A stretch of DNA of 64,000 nucleotides from Pseudomonas sp. B6002 (GTDB taxonomy: Bacteria > Pseudomonadota > Gammaproteobacteria > Pseudomonadales > Pseudomonadaceae), in assembly GCF_013385985.1 (NCBI RefSeq), contig NZ_JACAOY010000007.1, positions 184,522 through 248,521 on the forward strand, in the 5' to 3' direction. The position numbers and the translations under genes were made by a program. Below, one piece after another: positions 16,244 to 25,048 of this stretch (positions are counted from its first letter, which is position 1; each line of letters begins with the position of its first letter). Below the pieces are notes generated by a model. It was not told the DNA's origin. It did not search any database and saw only the letters and a list, made by a program, of their open reading frames with translations.

Positions 16244-17239
16244 TCAAACCCAGCGTAATCGTCGAAAAAGCCACCATTGTCCGAGCGCAACTGCCACCAT
16301 CATCAGGCAGGCAATCACGAATCCGTAGGGGCTGGCGGAGAACGGAATACCGCCCACATTGATGCCCAGCAAGCCGGTGAGAAAACTCATCGGCAGGAAG
16401 ATCCCGGTAATGATGCCGAAGCGGTACATGGTGCGGTTCATGCGCACGCTCAAGCGCCGGTCTTCAGCCTCCAGCACAAGCCCCACGCGCTCCCGGGTCA
16501 ATTCAAGCTCTTCCAGGTAGCGGGTCAGGCTGTTGTTCAATTCGTTCCAATAGTCGGCATCGTCGTCACAAAACCACGGCAATTTGATTCGCGTCAGCTG
16601 GGCAAAAATATCCCGCTGCGGCGCGAGGAATCGCTTCAGCCCAGCGGCTCGCCGACGGATCTGCAAAACGTTGCCATGCTCCGGGGTATACCGTTCGTCG
16701 GCATCGAGTTTTTCTTCTTCGGAATCGACGATTTCAGACAGCTCAGTGACCAGGTCCTGCACTTTATGGGTCAGGTACTGCGCCATATAAAGGATGAGTT
16801 CCGAAGCGGTTTTCGGCCCTTTGCCGTCCGCCAGCTGCACCAGCAGCTCGTCAGTGGCGCGCAAGGGGCGCAGACGCAGGGAAATCACACGATTGGCCGC
16901 CGCAAAGATCCGCACCGAGACCATGTCTTCCGGCTCGGCGCCCGGGTTGAGGTTGATCCCGCGCAGAAACAGCAGCAATTCGTCATCCGGCAGCGGCAAC
17001 AAGCGCGGGCGGGTGTTTTCTTCCAGCAGCAGGTCACAGGCGAACTCGCTCAAGCCACTGGACCGGCGCAGCCAGGTCTGGGTCTGCGGATGGCTGCGAT
17101 CCCAATGCAGCCACAGGCTTTCCTGCGGTTGCAGTTGCAGGTCGTCTAGCTCAGTCCGGGCAATCGAACGCGCGCCGCCTTTACCGTCCAGCACCAGGGC
17201 ATGCACCAGCCCCCATTGCGCGTTTTCTTCCTCGAACAT
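16244..17239 (-). CDS. cmaX: CmaX, CorA/ZntB-family divalent metal transporter
   Basis: The 331-residue protein has a long cytoplasmic domain (residues 1 to about 265, including an extended helix with RRAAGLKRFLAPQRD) and two C-terminal transmembrane helices. The second-to-last helix is followed by the family signature GIN (LGINVGGIPF). The short loop and the basic tail FRRLRWV fit CorA/ZntB proteins, which carry Mg or Zn as pentamers. The ATG at 17239 has AAGGGG upstream and is preferred to a GTG two codons earlier. It is the first gene of the cmaX-crfX-cmpX-sigX-oprF series. Confidence 0.9.
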   Translation of the reverse strand: MFEEENAQWGLVHALVLDGKGGARSIARTELDDLQLQPQESLWLHWDRSHPQTQTWLRRSSGLSEFACDLLLEENTRPRLLPLPDDELLLFLRGINLNPGAEPEDMVSVRIFAAANRVISLRLRPLRATDELLVQLADGKGPKTASELILYMAQYLTHKVQDLVTELSEIVDSEEEKLDADERYTPEHGNVLQIRRRAAGLKRFLAPQRDIFAQLTRIKLPWFCDDDADYWNELNNSLTRYLEELELTRERVGLVLEAEDRRLSVRMNRTMYRFGIITGIFLPMSFLTGLLGINVGGIPFSASPYGFVIACLMMVAVALGQWWLFRRLRWV

Positions 17240-17264
17240 CCTCACCCCTTTGGTCTGCAGCGGT

Positions 17265-17756
17265 TTATTCAGGCATTTTCAGCGGGCTTGGCGACACGAT
17301 CACGCCGTTATTGTCGGCATACACGTACTCACCCGGACGGAATGTCACGCCGGCAAAGGTCACGACCACGTTCAGGTCGCCAATGCCGCGCTTGTCGGTC
17401 TTCATCGGATGCGTCGCCAGTGCCTGCACCCCCAGGTCGGTCTGGGCAATGACATCAACATCGCGGATGCAACCGTAGATCACCATCCCTTCCCAGCCGT
17501 TTTTCGCGGCTTTCTCGGCGATCATGTCACCCAGCAACGCGCGGCGCAGGGAGCCGCCACCGTCCACCACCAGCACTTTGCCGGCGCCCGGCAGGTCGGC
17601 TTGCGACTTGACCAGGGAGTTGTCTTCGAAGCACTTGATGGTGACGATCTCGCCACCAAAGGAATCTCGGCCGCCGAAATTGCTGAACATCGGCTCAAGC
17701 ACCTGCACCAGTTCAGGGTAGGCGTCGCACAGGTCGGGGGTCACGTAATGGTTCAT
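17265..17756 (-). CDS. rraA: RraA, regulator of RNase E activity
   Basis: The 163-residue protein starts [17 protein letters not shown] and contains the family motifs [33 protein letters not shown] and [12 protein letters not shown]. RraA trimers bind RNase E and inhibit it. Pseudomonas members are also often labelled 4-hydroxy-4-methyl-2-oxoglutarate aldolase because of the shared fold. The ATG at 17756 follows AAGGAA. It ends 25 bases before cmaX starts. Confidence 0.92.
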   Translation of the reverse strand: MNHYVTPDLCDAYPELVQVLEPMFSNFGGRDSFGGEIVTIKCFEDNSLVKSQADLPGAGKVLVVDGGGSLRRALLGDMIAEKAAKNGWEGMVIYGCIRDVDVIAQTDLGVQALATHPMKTDKRGIGDLNVVVTFAGVTFRPGEYVYADNNGVIVSPSPLKMPE

Positions 17757-17944
17757 TGAAAAATTCCTTTCTGGCAAAGAGGTGTCTTTCGAAAGAAGCG
17801 CCAGGCACAGCGGGGGCAGACCTTCCCATCCCCAACGACGCAACGCAATAGCCACTGCGCGACTGAATATGACCAGAAGCGTTTAACGCGTCATATCTTA
17901 GCCGCAACCACACACGAGTGAAACGCCCTTGGCAGAGCGCTTCG

Positions 17945-18934
17945 TCAAACCGTTGCCGCCACCTCCGATTGTGCCCCGAATAAAGGTGTCAGTGGATCTT
18001 TCAACCACTGCGCCACCAATGGCCAGACTTCGGCTTGGGCAGCCTTGCTGACGAGCATCTCCACATGGCCGAAATCCCCGGTAAACCCTTGCTGGCGACC
18101 CAGGCACAGGTATTGACGGTGCTCTGAACCGACTTGCTCGAACAACTTGCGACACGCCCAGTCCGGGTCTTGCTGGTCACCCGCAGCGCTCACCGCCAGC
18201 AGCGGCACATCGACCTCTGCCAAGCCTTTCCACCAATCGTTCTTGCCTTCGCCAAAGCGGCCAAACAGGCCGTTCCAGCGCATGGCCTCGATCATCACGC
18301 CGGCCGGTTCATCCTCCGGGCCGCGCTTGAGGCGTGAGCCGGACACCTCGCCAAAGCGCTTCAACAACAAGCGGCCCGTCCACTCCACCGGCGGCAGTTT
18401 CAACGGCCAATGGGTGCGGCTGACCTGGCTGCCAAACAACGCCACCGACGCCACTGCCGGCGCACCCAAGTGCTGCCCACCAAGGGCTGCTGCCAGGCTG
18501 ATGCCGCCCAGGGAATGGCCGATCCAATGGGGCACCTGCGCACTTTGCTCGCGCACAAACGCGCCGATCGCCGGCAAATCGTAACGCGCGTAGTCGGCCA
18601 CGCGGTTGCGGGCGTAGTCATGATTGCGCTTGGACAGGCCATGGCCGCGCATTTCCGGGATCCAGACATCAAACCCCAACCGCGCCAGGTAAGCGCCCAG
18701 GCCGATGCCTTTAGGCGAGTACCAGAAGCGCCGGTTGGAAAAACTGCCGTGCAATAAAATAACCGGGATGCCCCGGTTTTCCGGGACATCGGCCAGGCCC
18801 AAGCGGGTCACGGCCAACTCGACGGTACCGTCGGGGCTGTTACCGGGCTTGAGGCGGTACACATCTTCACTCAGGTCGCCACGACGTTCAGCGCTGATCA
18901 AGGCGACGGGAAACAGGTTGCTGCTGCTTTGCAT
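17945..18934 (-). CDS. alpha/beta-hydrolase (esterase/lipase type)
   Basis: The 329-residue protein has the hydrolase-fold oxyanion region LLHGSFSNRRFW, the nucleophile elbow GHSLGG (serine near 150), a later acidic position around DQQDPDW and a catalytic histidine candidate in GDFGHVEML. There is no signal peptide. An adjacent esterase is the usual neighbour of rraA and ppsA in Pseudomonas. The ATG at 18934 is used; an in-frame TTG at 18949 would add five residues. The substrate is unknown; MRGHGLS recalls epoxide-hydrolase-like and polyester/lipid esterases. Confidence 0.8.
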   Translation of the reverse strand: MQSSSNLFPVALISAERRGDLSEDVYRLKPGNSPDGTVELAVTRLGLADVPENRGIPVILLHGSFSNRRFWYSPKGIGLGAYLARLGFDVWIPEMRGHGLSKRNHDYARNRVADYARYDLPAIGAFVREQSAQVPHWIGHSLGGISLAAALGGQHLGAPAVASVALFGSQVSRTHWPLKLPPVEWTGRLLLKRFGEVSGSRLKRGPEDEPAGVMIEAMRWNGLFGRFGEGKNDWWKGLAEVDVPLLAVSAAGDQQDPDWACRKLFEQVGSEHRQYLCLGRQQGFTGDFGHVEMLVSKAAQAEVWPLVAQWLKDPLTPLFGAQSEVAATV

Positions 18935-18995
18935 AATGCTCTTGCACAAAAAAGGGCGGCGTCCGCAAGGATTCCCGCCCTGTACAGATAAGAAT

Positions 18996-19022
18996 GCCGG
19001 TCACCCTGTGAGAGTGACCGGC
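18996..19022 (-). terminator. GC-rich hairpin downstream of ppsA
   Basis: GCCGGTCAC and GTGACCGGC form a perfect nine-pair stem with a nine-base loop 18 bases after the ppsA stop. The minus-strand tail (ATTCTTATC) is only weakly T-rich, so termination is plausible but not certain. Confidence 0.55.
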
Positions 19023-19040
19023 ACTTTTGACGTAACGACC

Positions 19041-21416
19041 TTAGACGGACGCTTGGCCTTCTGCCAGGAAGAACCAGGTCTCCAGCACGGAGTCGGGGTT
19101 CAGCGAGACGCTTTCGATGCCCTGCTCCATCAGCCATTTGGCCAGGTCAGGGTGGTCGGAAGGGCCTTGGCCGCAGATGCCGATGTACTTGCCGGCCTTG
19201 TTGCAGGCCTGGATGGCATTGGCCAGCAGCTTCTTGACCGCAGGGTTACGCTCGTCGAACAAGTGGGCAATGATCCCCGAGTCGCGGTCCAGGCCCAGGG
19301 TCAGCTGGGTCAGGTCGTTGGAGCCGATGGAGAAACCGTCGAAGAATTCCAGGAACTCTTCGGCCAGGATCGCGTTGGACGGCAGCTCGCACATCATGAT
19401 CACGCGCAGGCCGTTTTCACCACGGGTCAGGCCATTTTCGGCCAGCAAGTCCACCACCTGGCTCGCCTCGCCCAGGGTGCGCACGAACGGCACCATGATC
19501 TCGACGTTGGTCAGGCCCATCTCGTTGCGCACGCGCTTGAGGGCACGGCACTCGAGTTCGAAGCAATCGCGGAACGATTCGCTGATGTAACGCGAAGCAC
19601 CACGGAAGCCCAGCATCGGGTTTTCTTCTTCCGGCTCGTAGAGCTTGCCGCCGATCAGGTTGGCGTATTCGTTGGACTTGAAGTCCGACAGACGCACGAT
19701 GACCTTTTTCGGGTAGAACGCCGCCGCCAGGGTGCTGATGCCTTCGACCAGTTTCTCGACATAGAAGCCGACAGGGTCGTTGTAGCCAGCAATGCGCTTG
19801 TCGACGCTTTCCTTGAGGTCCAGCGGCAGGCCGTCGTAGTTCAGCAAGGCCTTGGGGTGCACGCCGATCATGCGGTTGATGATGAACTCCAGGCGGGCCA
19901 GGCCCACACCGGCGTTCGGCAACTGTGCGAAATCAAAGGCGCGGTCCGGGTTGCCGACGTTCATCATGATCTTGAACGGCAGGTCCGGCATGGCATCGAT
20001 GGAGTTTTGCTTGATATCAAAGCCCAACTCGCCTTCGAAGATGAAACCGGTGTCGCCTTCTGCGCAGGAGACGGTAACGCCCTGGCCATCTTTGAGCAGT
20101 TGGGTGGCGTTGCCGCAGCCCACGACCGCCGGGATGCCCAGTTCACGGGCGATGATCGCCGCGTGGCAAGTACGCCCGCCACGGTTGGTGACGATGGCGC
20201 TGGCGCGCTTCATCACCGGTTCCCAGTCCGGGTCGGTCATGTCGGAGACCAGTACGTCACCTGGCTGGACTTTGTCCATTTCGGACACGTCCTTGATGAT
20301 CCGCACCTTGCCGGCGCCGATGCGCTGGCCAATGGCGCGACCTTCCACCAGCACGGTGCCGGTTTCTTTCAGCAGGTAGCGTTCCATGACGTTGGCCGAG
20401 GTGCGGCTCTTCACGGTTTCAGGACGGGCCTGCACGATGTACAGCTTGCCGTCGTCACCGTCCTTGGCCCATTCGATGTCCATCGGGCACTTGTAGTGCT
20501 TTTCGATGATCATCGCTTGCTTGGCCAATTCGCTGACTTCAGCGTCAGTCAGGCAGAAACGCGCGCGTTCGGCCTTGTCGACTTCAACGGTTTTTACCGA
20601 GCGACCGGCCTTGGCCTCGTCGCCGTAGATCATCTTGATTGCCTTGCTGCCCAGGTTACGGCGCAGGATGGCCGGGCGACCGGCCTCAAGGGTGTGCTTA
20701 TGCACATAGAATTCGTCGGGGTTGACCGCGCCTTGTACGACGGTTTCGCCCAGGCCGTAGGCGCCGGTGATGAACACCACGTCACGGAAGCCCGATTCAG
20801 TATCCAGGGTGAACATCACGCCGGCCGTACCGGTTTCCGAACGCACCATGCGCTGCACACCAGCAGACAAGGCCACCAGCTTGTGGTCGAAACCCTGGTG
20901 TACGCGGTAGGAAATGGCGCGGTCGTTGAACAGCGAGGCGAACACTTCCTTAGCCGCACGGATGACGTTTTCCACACCGCGGATGTTGAGGAAGGTTTCC
21001 TGCTGGCCGGCGAAGGAGGCGTCCGGCAAGTCTTCGGCGGTGGCCGAAGAGCGCACGGCAACGGCCATGTCCGGGTTGCCAGCCGATAAAGTGGCGAAGG
21101 CGGTACGGATTTCTTCGTTGAGCTTCTCGGGGAACTCGGCTTCCATGATCCATTGGCGGATCTGGCTGCCGGTCTTGGCCAGGGCGTTGACGTCGTCGAC
21201 GTCCAGGGCGTCCAGCGCGGCGTGGATCTGGGCGTTGAGGCCGCTCAGCTCGAGGAAGTCGCGGTAGGCCTGGGCCGTGGTGGCGAAACCACCGGGGACC
21301 GAGACCCCAGCGCCTGCAAGATTACTGATCATCTCGCCGAGGGATGCGTTCTTGCCCCCCACATGCTCTACATCATGGACGCCGAGCTTATCGAGGGAAA
21401 CTACGTACTCTACCAA
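19041..21416 (-). CDS. ppsA: phosphoenolpyruvate synthase
   Basis: The 791-residue enzyme makes PEP from pyruvate, ATP and water. The N-terminal ATP-grasp domain has [11 protein letters not shown] and the [18 protein letters not shown] region. The swivelling phosphohistidine domain has [13 protein letters not shown] (catalytic His near 420). The C-terminal TIM barrel has [10 protein letters not shown], the EIMVPFVRT strand and [12 protein letters not shown] with the active-site cysteine. Divergent ppsR, 178 bases away, encodes the bifunctional kinase/phosphorylase that controls it. Confidence 0.97.
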   Translation of the reverse strand: MVEYVVSLDKLGVHDVEHVGGKNASLGEMISNLAGAGVSVPGGFATTAQAYRDFLELSGLNAQIHAALDALDVDDVNALAKTGSQIRQWIMEAEFPEKLNEEIRTAFATLSAGNPDMAVAVRSSATAEDLPDASFAGQQETFLNIRGVENVIRAAKEVFASLFNDRAISYRVHQGFDHKLVALSAGVQRMVRSETGTAGVMFTLDTESGFRDVVFITGAYGLGETVVQGAVNPDEFYVHKHTLEAGRPAILRRNLGSKAIKMIYGDEAKAGRSVKTVEVDKAERARFCLTDAEVSELAKQAMIIEKHYKCPMDIEWAKDGDDGKLYIVQARPETVKSRTSANVMERYLLKETGTVLVEGRAIGQRIGAGKVRIIKDVSEMDKVQPGDVLVSDMTDPDWEPVMKRASAIVTNRGGRTCHAAIIARELGIPAVVGCGNATQLLKDGQGVTVSCAEGDTGFIFEGELGFDIKQNSIDAMPDLPFKIMMNVGNPDRAFDFAQLPNAGVGLARLEFIINRMIGVHPKALLNYDGLPLDLKESVDKRIAGYNDPVGFYVEKLVEGISTLAAAFYPKKVIVRLSDFKSNEYANLIGGKLYEPEEENPMLGFRGASRYISESFRDCFELECRALKRVRNEMGLTNVEIMVPFVRTLGEASQVVDLLAENGLTRGENGLRVIMMCELPSNAILAEEFLEFFDGFSIGSNDLTQLTLGLDRDSGIIAHLFDERNPAVKKLLANAIQACNKAGKYIGICGQGPSDHPDLAKWLMEQGIESVSLNPDSVLETWFFLAEGQASV

Positions 21417-21594
21417 GGTGATCTCTCCACTTTCTGTGTTGGAAAAGCTCAGGACGCCGGCTGCTCAGTAGGAGCGTTCGCCAGCGTTTGTGGCCTGGAC
21501 CTGGAAAATAAGTGAGAATGCGGCCCACTGCGGGACGGCAAAATCGCGCCTATCATATCCAAGATTCGTCATCAGCTTAAGGCCCAGGGCTCAA

Positions 21595-22413
21595 ATGAAA
21601 CGATCTGCTTTCTTTATCTCCGACGGCACCGGCATTACAGCCGAAACATTGGGTCAAAGCCTGCTCGCGCAGTTCGAAAACATTACCTTCGCCAAATTCA
21701 CACGGCCCTATATCGACAGCGTGGATAAAGCGCGGGCCATGGTACAACAAATCAATCTGGCGGCCGAAAAAGACGGTTTTCGTCCGATCATTTTCGACAC
21801 CATCGTCAACCAGGACATTCGTGAGATTCTCGCAACGTCGAATGGTTTCATGATCGACATCTTCTCCACGTTCCTGGCGCCACTGGAACAGGAGCTGAGC
21901 GAACACTCCTCCTACTCCGTAGGAAAGTCCCATTCCATTGGCCACAACTCCAACTATATGGAGCGGATCGAGGCGGTGAACTTCGCCCTCGACAACGACG
22001 ACGGAGCCCGCACCCATTATTACGACAAGGCTGATTTGATCCTGGTGGGCGTGTCGCGCTGCGGCAAAACGCCCACCTGCCTGTACATGGCCATGCAGTT
22101 CGGTATTCGTGCGGCCAACTACCCGCTGACCGAAGACGACATGGAGCACCTGACGCTGCCATCGGCCCTGCGCTCGCACCGGCACAAGCTGTTTGGCCTG
22201 ACCATCGACCCGGATCGCCTCACCTCCATTCGCAACGAACGCAAGCCCAACAGCCGCTACTCCAGCTACGCCCAGTGCGAATTCGAAGTGCGCGAAGTGG
22301 AAAATCTGTTCCGTCGCGAGAACATTGCGCACATCAATTCCACGCATTTTTCGGTGGAAGAGATTTCGGCGAAGATTTTGGTGGAGAAGGGTGTGGAGCG
22401 CAGGTTCAAATAA
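21595..22413 (+). CDS. ppsR: PEP synthase regulatory protein (PSRP, DUF299 kinase/pyrophosphorylase)
   Basis: The 272-residue protein has [15 protein letters not shown] at the N-terminus and a P-loop-like [16 protein letters not shown] at about 150-165. DUF299 proteins use ADP to phosphorylate a threonine beside the catalytic histidine of PEP synthase and reverse this with phosphate. The divergent arrangement with ppsA supports this role rather than the PPDK-regulator one. The start ATG at 21595 lies after the shared promoter region. Confidence 0.93.
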   Translation: MKRSAFFISDGTGITAETLGQSLLAQFENITFAKFTRPYIDSVDKARAMVQQINLAAEKDGFRPIIFDTIVNQDIREILATSNGFMIDIFSTFLAPLEQELSEHSSYSVGKSHSIGHNSNYMERIEAVNFALDNDDGARTHYYDKADLILVGVSRCGKTPTCLYMAMQFGIRAANYPLTEDDMEHLTLPSALRSHRHKLFGLTIDPDRLTSIRNERKPNSRYSSYAQCEFEVREVENLFRRENIAHINSTHFSVEEISAKILVEKGVERRFK

Positions 22414-22432
22414 TTATGTTGCCCGGGCTGGC

Positions 22433-22518
22433 CTCTTCGCAGGCAAGCCAGCTCCCACATTTGACTGCATTCCAGAGTTGGATCTCGGTCAAATGTGGGA
22501 GCGGGCTTGCTCGCGAAG
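22433..22518. repeat. REPIN (two inverted REP sequences)
   Basis: The left arm gcaggcaagccagctcccac and the right arm gtgggagcgggcttgctcgc are inverted and about 35 bases apart, in the gap between the convergent ppsR and MocR genes. Confidence 0.85.
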
Positions 22519-22543
22519 AACGATAACGCGGTGAGCCTGTCGA

Positions 22544-23968
22544 TTACAGGTGAAACCGCCCGCCCCCCTGCCCCAGCGCGGTGGCCAACGCATCAAACCC
22601 CGCCCGCAGCAACTGATCATCCCCGGACGTATTGCAGATGCTCGCCCGAATAAACTGCGGCACCGCCGTCTGCCCCACGGCAAATGCCTCGGCAGTGGCG
22701 ATCAGGTAATTATTCTGCTTGAGCTCCGCCTCGATTTCCGACGCGCGCCAGGGCTCCGGCACTTCAATCCAGAAGTGCGGGCTGTTGAGGTGGGTGCGGT
22801 ATTGCAGGCCGTTCAACAGGTCTTTCACCAATGCCTTGCGCCGGCTGATCTCATTGATCTGCTGGCGCAGCAGGTATTCCGCCGTGCCGTTTTCGATCCA
22901 CTGGGTAGCCAGTTCGAGGGTCACCGGGGTGGCCATCCAGCACGTCGAGCGCAGCGCTGCCGAGATACGGCTGACCAGTGCCGGCGGCGCATGCACGTAC
23001 CCCACGCGCAACCCGGCTGACACCGCCTTGCTCAAGCTGCTGATCAGAATCGTACGCTCGGGCGCGAAAAAGCTCAGGGGTGGCGGGCGATCCTCCACCA
23101 GCACCCCGTGGGCTTCGTCTTCCAATATCAGCAGGTTGTGCTCACGGCAGACCTTGGCCAGGGCCTCCCGACGCGGGATCGACAGCACTGCCGTGGTCGG
23201 GTTCTGGATGGTCGGTGTGCAGTACAGCGCCGACACCCGGTGATTGCGGCAAACCTCATCCAGCGCGCCCGGCAGCACGCCCTCTTCGTCCATCTCCAGG
23301 CCGATCAGGCGCACGCCGAGCATACGCGCAGCGGTGATCAACCCGGGGTAAGTCAGTTGTTCGGTGACCACCGTATCGCCCGCCCGCAACAACGCCATCA
23401 TGGCGCACAACAAACCGTGCTGGCCGCCATTGACGCAGATGACCTGCTCGGGAATCGGGTGAAAGTCGCTCTGCACCAGCCACTGCGCGCCCGCCTCACG
23501 GTAGCGCGGCAAACCGGCGTCCGGGGTGTAGGCGCTGATGTCCTGGAGGAATTTGGCGTTGGTCGACAGGGTTTGGAAGCTCTGGGCCAGGAACACCGTT
23601 TCCTGACCCGGGATATGCATGTTGCGGCTCATGTCGAAGTATTGGCGCGGCTCCTCGCTGAAATTGCGAAAGCCTTCGTCGCGCTGGCGCTCCATCCCAC
23701 GCTTGCGCACGAATGTGCCGTCACCCACCCGCGCCACCACCAACCCCAGGCGTTCCAGCTCGCCGTAGGCCCGGCTGATGGTGCCGATCGTCACACCCAG
23801 ATTGTCGGAAAGCACCCGATGGGGCGGCAGTTTTCTTCCCGGTTCAATCAAGCCTTCGAGGATGCCCCGTTCCATGACATCGGACAGGCGCTTGTACTTC
23901 ACGCCCTGCCCGCTGGACAACCCCTCACGCATAATTGACACCATGTCAATATTTGTTTTGACAGCCAT
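22544..23968 (-). CDS. MocR/GntR-type regulator with aminotransferase-like domain
   Basis: The 474-residue protein has a GntR winged helix at about 20-95 (RLSDVMERGILEGLIEPGRKLP starts it; LGVTIGTISRAYGELERLG is the recognition region). It is joined to a fold-type-I PLP domain with TPTIQNPTTAVLS and the PLP-lysine segment ISSLSKAVSAGLRVGY (lysine near 320). MocR proteins sense an amino acid, amine or vitamin through PLP. It is divergent from the exporter and sulfur-carrier operon, 103 bases away, so it is the likely regulator of that operon. The effector is unknown; an amino-acid product or substrate of the operon is a reasonable guess. Confidence 0.88.
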   Translation of the reverse strand: MAVKTNIDMVSIMREGLSSGQGVKYKRLSDVMERGILEGLIEPGRKLPPHRVLSDNLGVTIGTISRAYGELERLGLVVARVGDGTFVRKRGMERQRDEGFRNFSEEPRQYFDMSRNMHIPGQETVFLAQSFQTLSTNAKFLQDISAYTPDAGLPRYREAGAQWLVQSDFHPIPEQVICVNGGQHGLLCAMMALLRAGDTVVTEQLTYPGLITAARMLGVRLIGLEMDEEGVLPGALDEVCRNHRVSALYCTPTIQNPTTAVLSIPRREALAKVCREHNLLILEDEAHGVLVEDRPPPLSFFAPERTILISSLSKAVSAGLRVGYVHAPPALVSRISAALRSTCWMATPVTLELATQWIENGTAEYLLRQQINEISRRKALVKDLLNGLQYRTHLNSPHFWIEVPEPWRASEIEAELKQNNYLIATAEAFAVGQTAVPQFIRASICNTSGDDQLLRAGFDALATALGQGGGRFHL

Positions 23969-24012
23969 CTTTCGCCCTAATAGTGTGCTTTTACGGGTTC
24001 AATCGCCGAATT

Positions 24013-24033
24013 TTACAACTCATTACAAGCTCA
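24013..24033. promoter_or_regulatory. direct repeat in the divergent promoter, candidate MocR site
   Basis: TTACAACTCA (24013-24022) is followed directly by TTACAAGCTCA, a ten-base period that puts the TTACAA halves on the same face of the helix. MocR proteins commonly bind direct repeats next to their own gene. The repeat lies about 40 bases before the exporter start. Confidence 0.4.
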
Positions 24034-24071
24034 ATATAGAGTTCAATTCCGGCTCAGGGAAGCAATAAACG

Positions 24072-25022
24072 ATGCCAATGTCCGCCGTTCTCGAAAACAC
24101 AACAAAAACAAATTCCCGGAAACAGTGGCTGGCTGGCCTCGTGACCAGTGTGATGTTTCTTATCGTGTGCCTGAGTTGGGGCACCACCTGGCTGGGCATC
24201 AAGATCGCCGTCGAAAGCGTGCCACCGCTGACGTCCGCAGGCTTGCGCTTCCTCATCGCCTTCCCGCTGTTTCTGTGTTTTGCCCTGGTGCGTCGCGAGC
24301 CGATCCTGTTTCCCCGTGAGAGCCGCTGGTTCTTCGTATTCGTGACCCTGTCCTACTTCAGCGTTCCCTATTACCTGCTCAACTACGGCGAGATGCATGT
24401 CTCGTCCGGCCTCACCGCCCTGCTGTTCAGCTGCATGCCGGTGTTCATCCTGATCTTCTCGGCGCTGTTCCTGCGCGAGCGCATCTACTTCTCCCAGGTC
24501 GTCGGCATCGGCATCGGTTTCGGCAGCCTCTACATGATCATCAAGAGCCAGGGCCTGCACCTGGACCACGCCGAGTTCTTCGGGGTGCTGGCAATCCTGA
24601 CCGCCGCGATCATGCATGCCCTGTGCTACGTCATTACCAAGCAGAAAGGCAGCGCCATCAGCGTGATCACCTACAACACCCTGCCCATCGGCATCGCCGG
24701 GCTGATGCTGTTCGTGGCTGGCCTGTGGTTCGAAACCCCGGCCTTCGACACCATCACCCTGCGCTCCTGGAGTGCGCTGTTCTACCTGGGGCTGGTGGCG
24801 TCGGTCGGCGGGTTTATCGTGTACTTCATGCTGCTCAAGCGCCTGAGCCCGATCATCCTGTCGTTCGTGTTCATCATCTTCCCGGTGTTCGCGGTGATCA
24901 TCGGCGCCTGGTACGAAGGCGTGGCGATTTCCCGTGACCTGATGCTGTACTCGGCCATCCTGCTGGCCGGTTTTGCGATCACCAAGTTGCCGATTGAAAA
25001 GCTCCTGGCCAAGAAACCTTGA
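24072..25022 (+). CDS. EamA/DMT-family transporter, probable metabolite exporter
   Basis: The 316-residue protein has ten predicted transmembrane helices in two EamA repeats (first LSWGTTWLGIKIAVE; second YVITKQKGSAISVITYN and on). Such proteins usually export amino acids and related metabolites; cysteine/O-acetylserine exporters belong to this superfamily. It is the first gene of the operon that continues with the sulfur-carrier fusion 26 bases downstream. AGGGA precedes the ATG at 24072; a second ATG at 24078 is possible. The context points to export of the pathway product. Confidence 0.85.
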   Translation: MPMSAVLENTTKTNSRKQWLAGLVTSVMFLIVCLSWGTTWLGIKIAVESVPPLTSAGLRFLIAFPLFLCFALVRREPILFPRESRWFFVFVTLSYFSVPYYLLNYGEMHVSSGLTALLFSCMPVFILIFSALFLRERIYFSQVVGIGIGFGSLYMIIKSQGLHLDHAEFFGVLAILTAAIMHALCYVITKQKGSAISVITYNTLPIGIAGLMLFVAGLWFETPAFDTITLRSWSALFYLGLVASVGGFIVYFMLLKRLSPIILSFVFIIFPVFAVIIGAWYEGVAISRDLMLYSAILLAGFAITKLPIEKLLAKKP

Positions 25023-25048
25023 CCCCCTCACCACCACGCGAGAGAAAC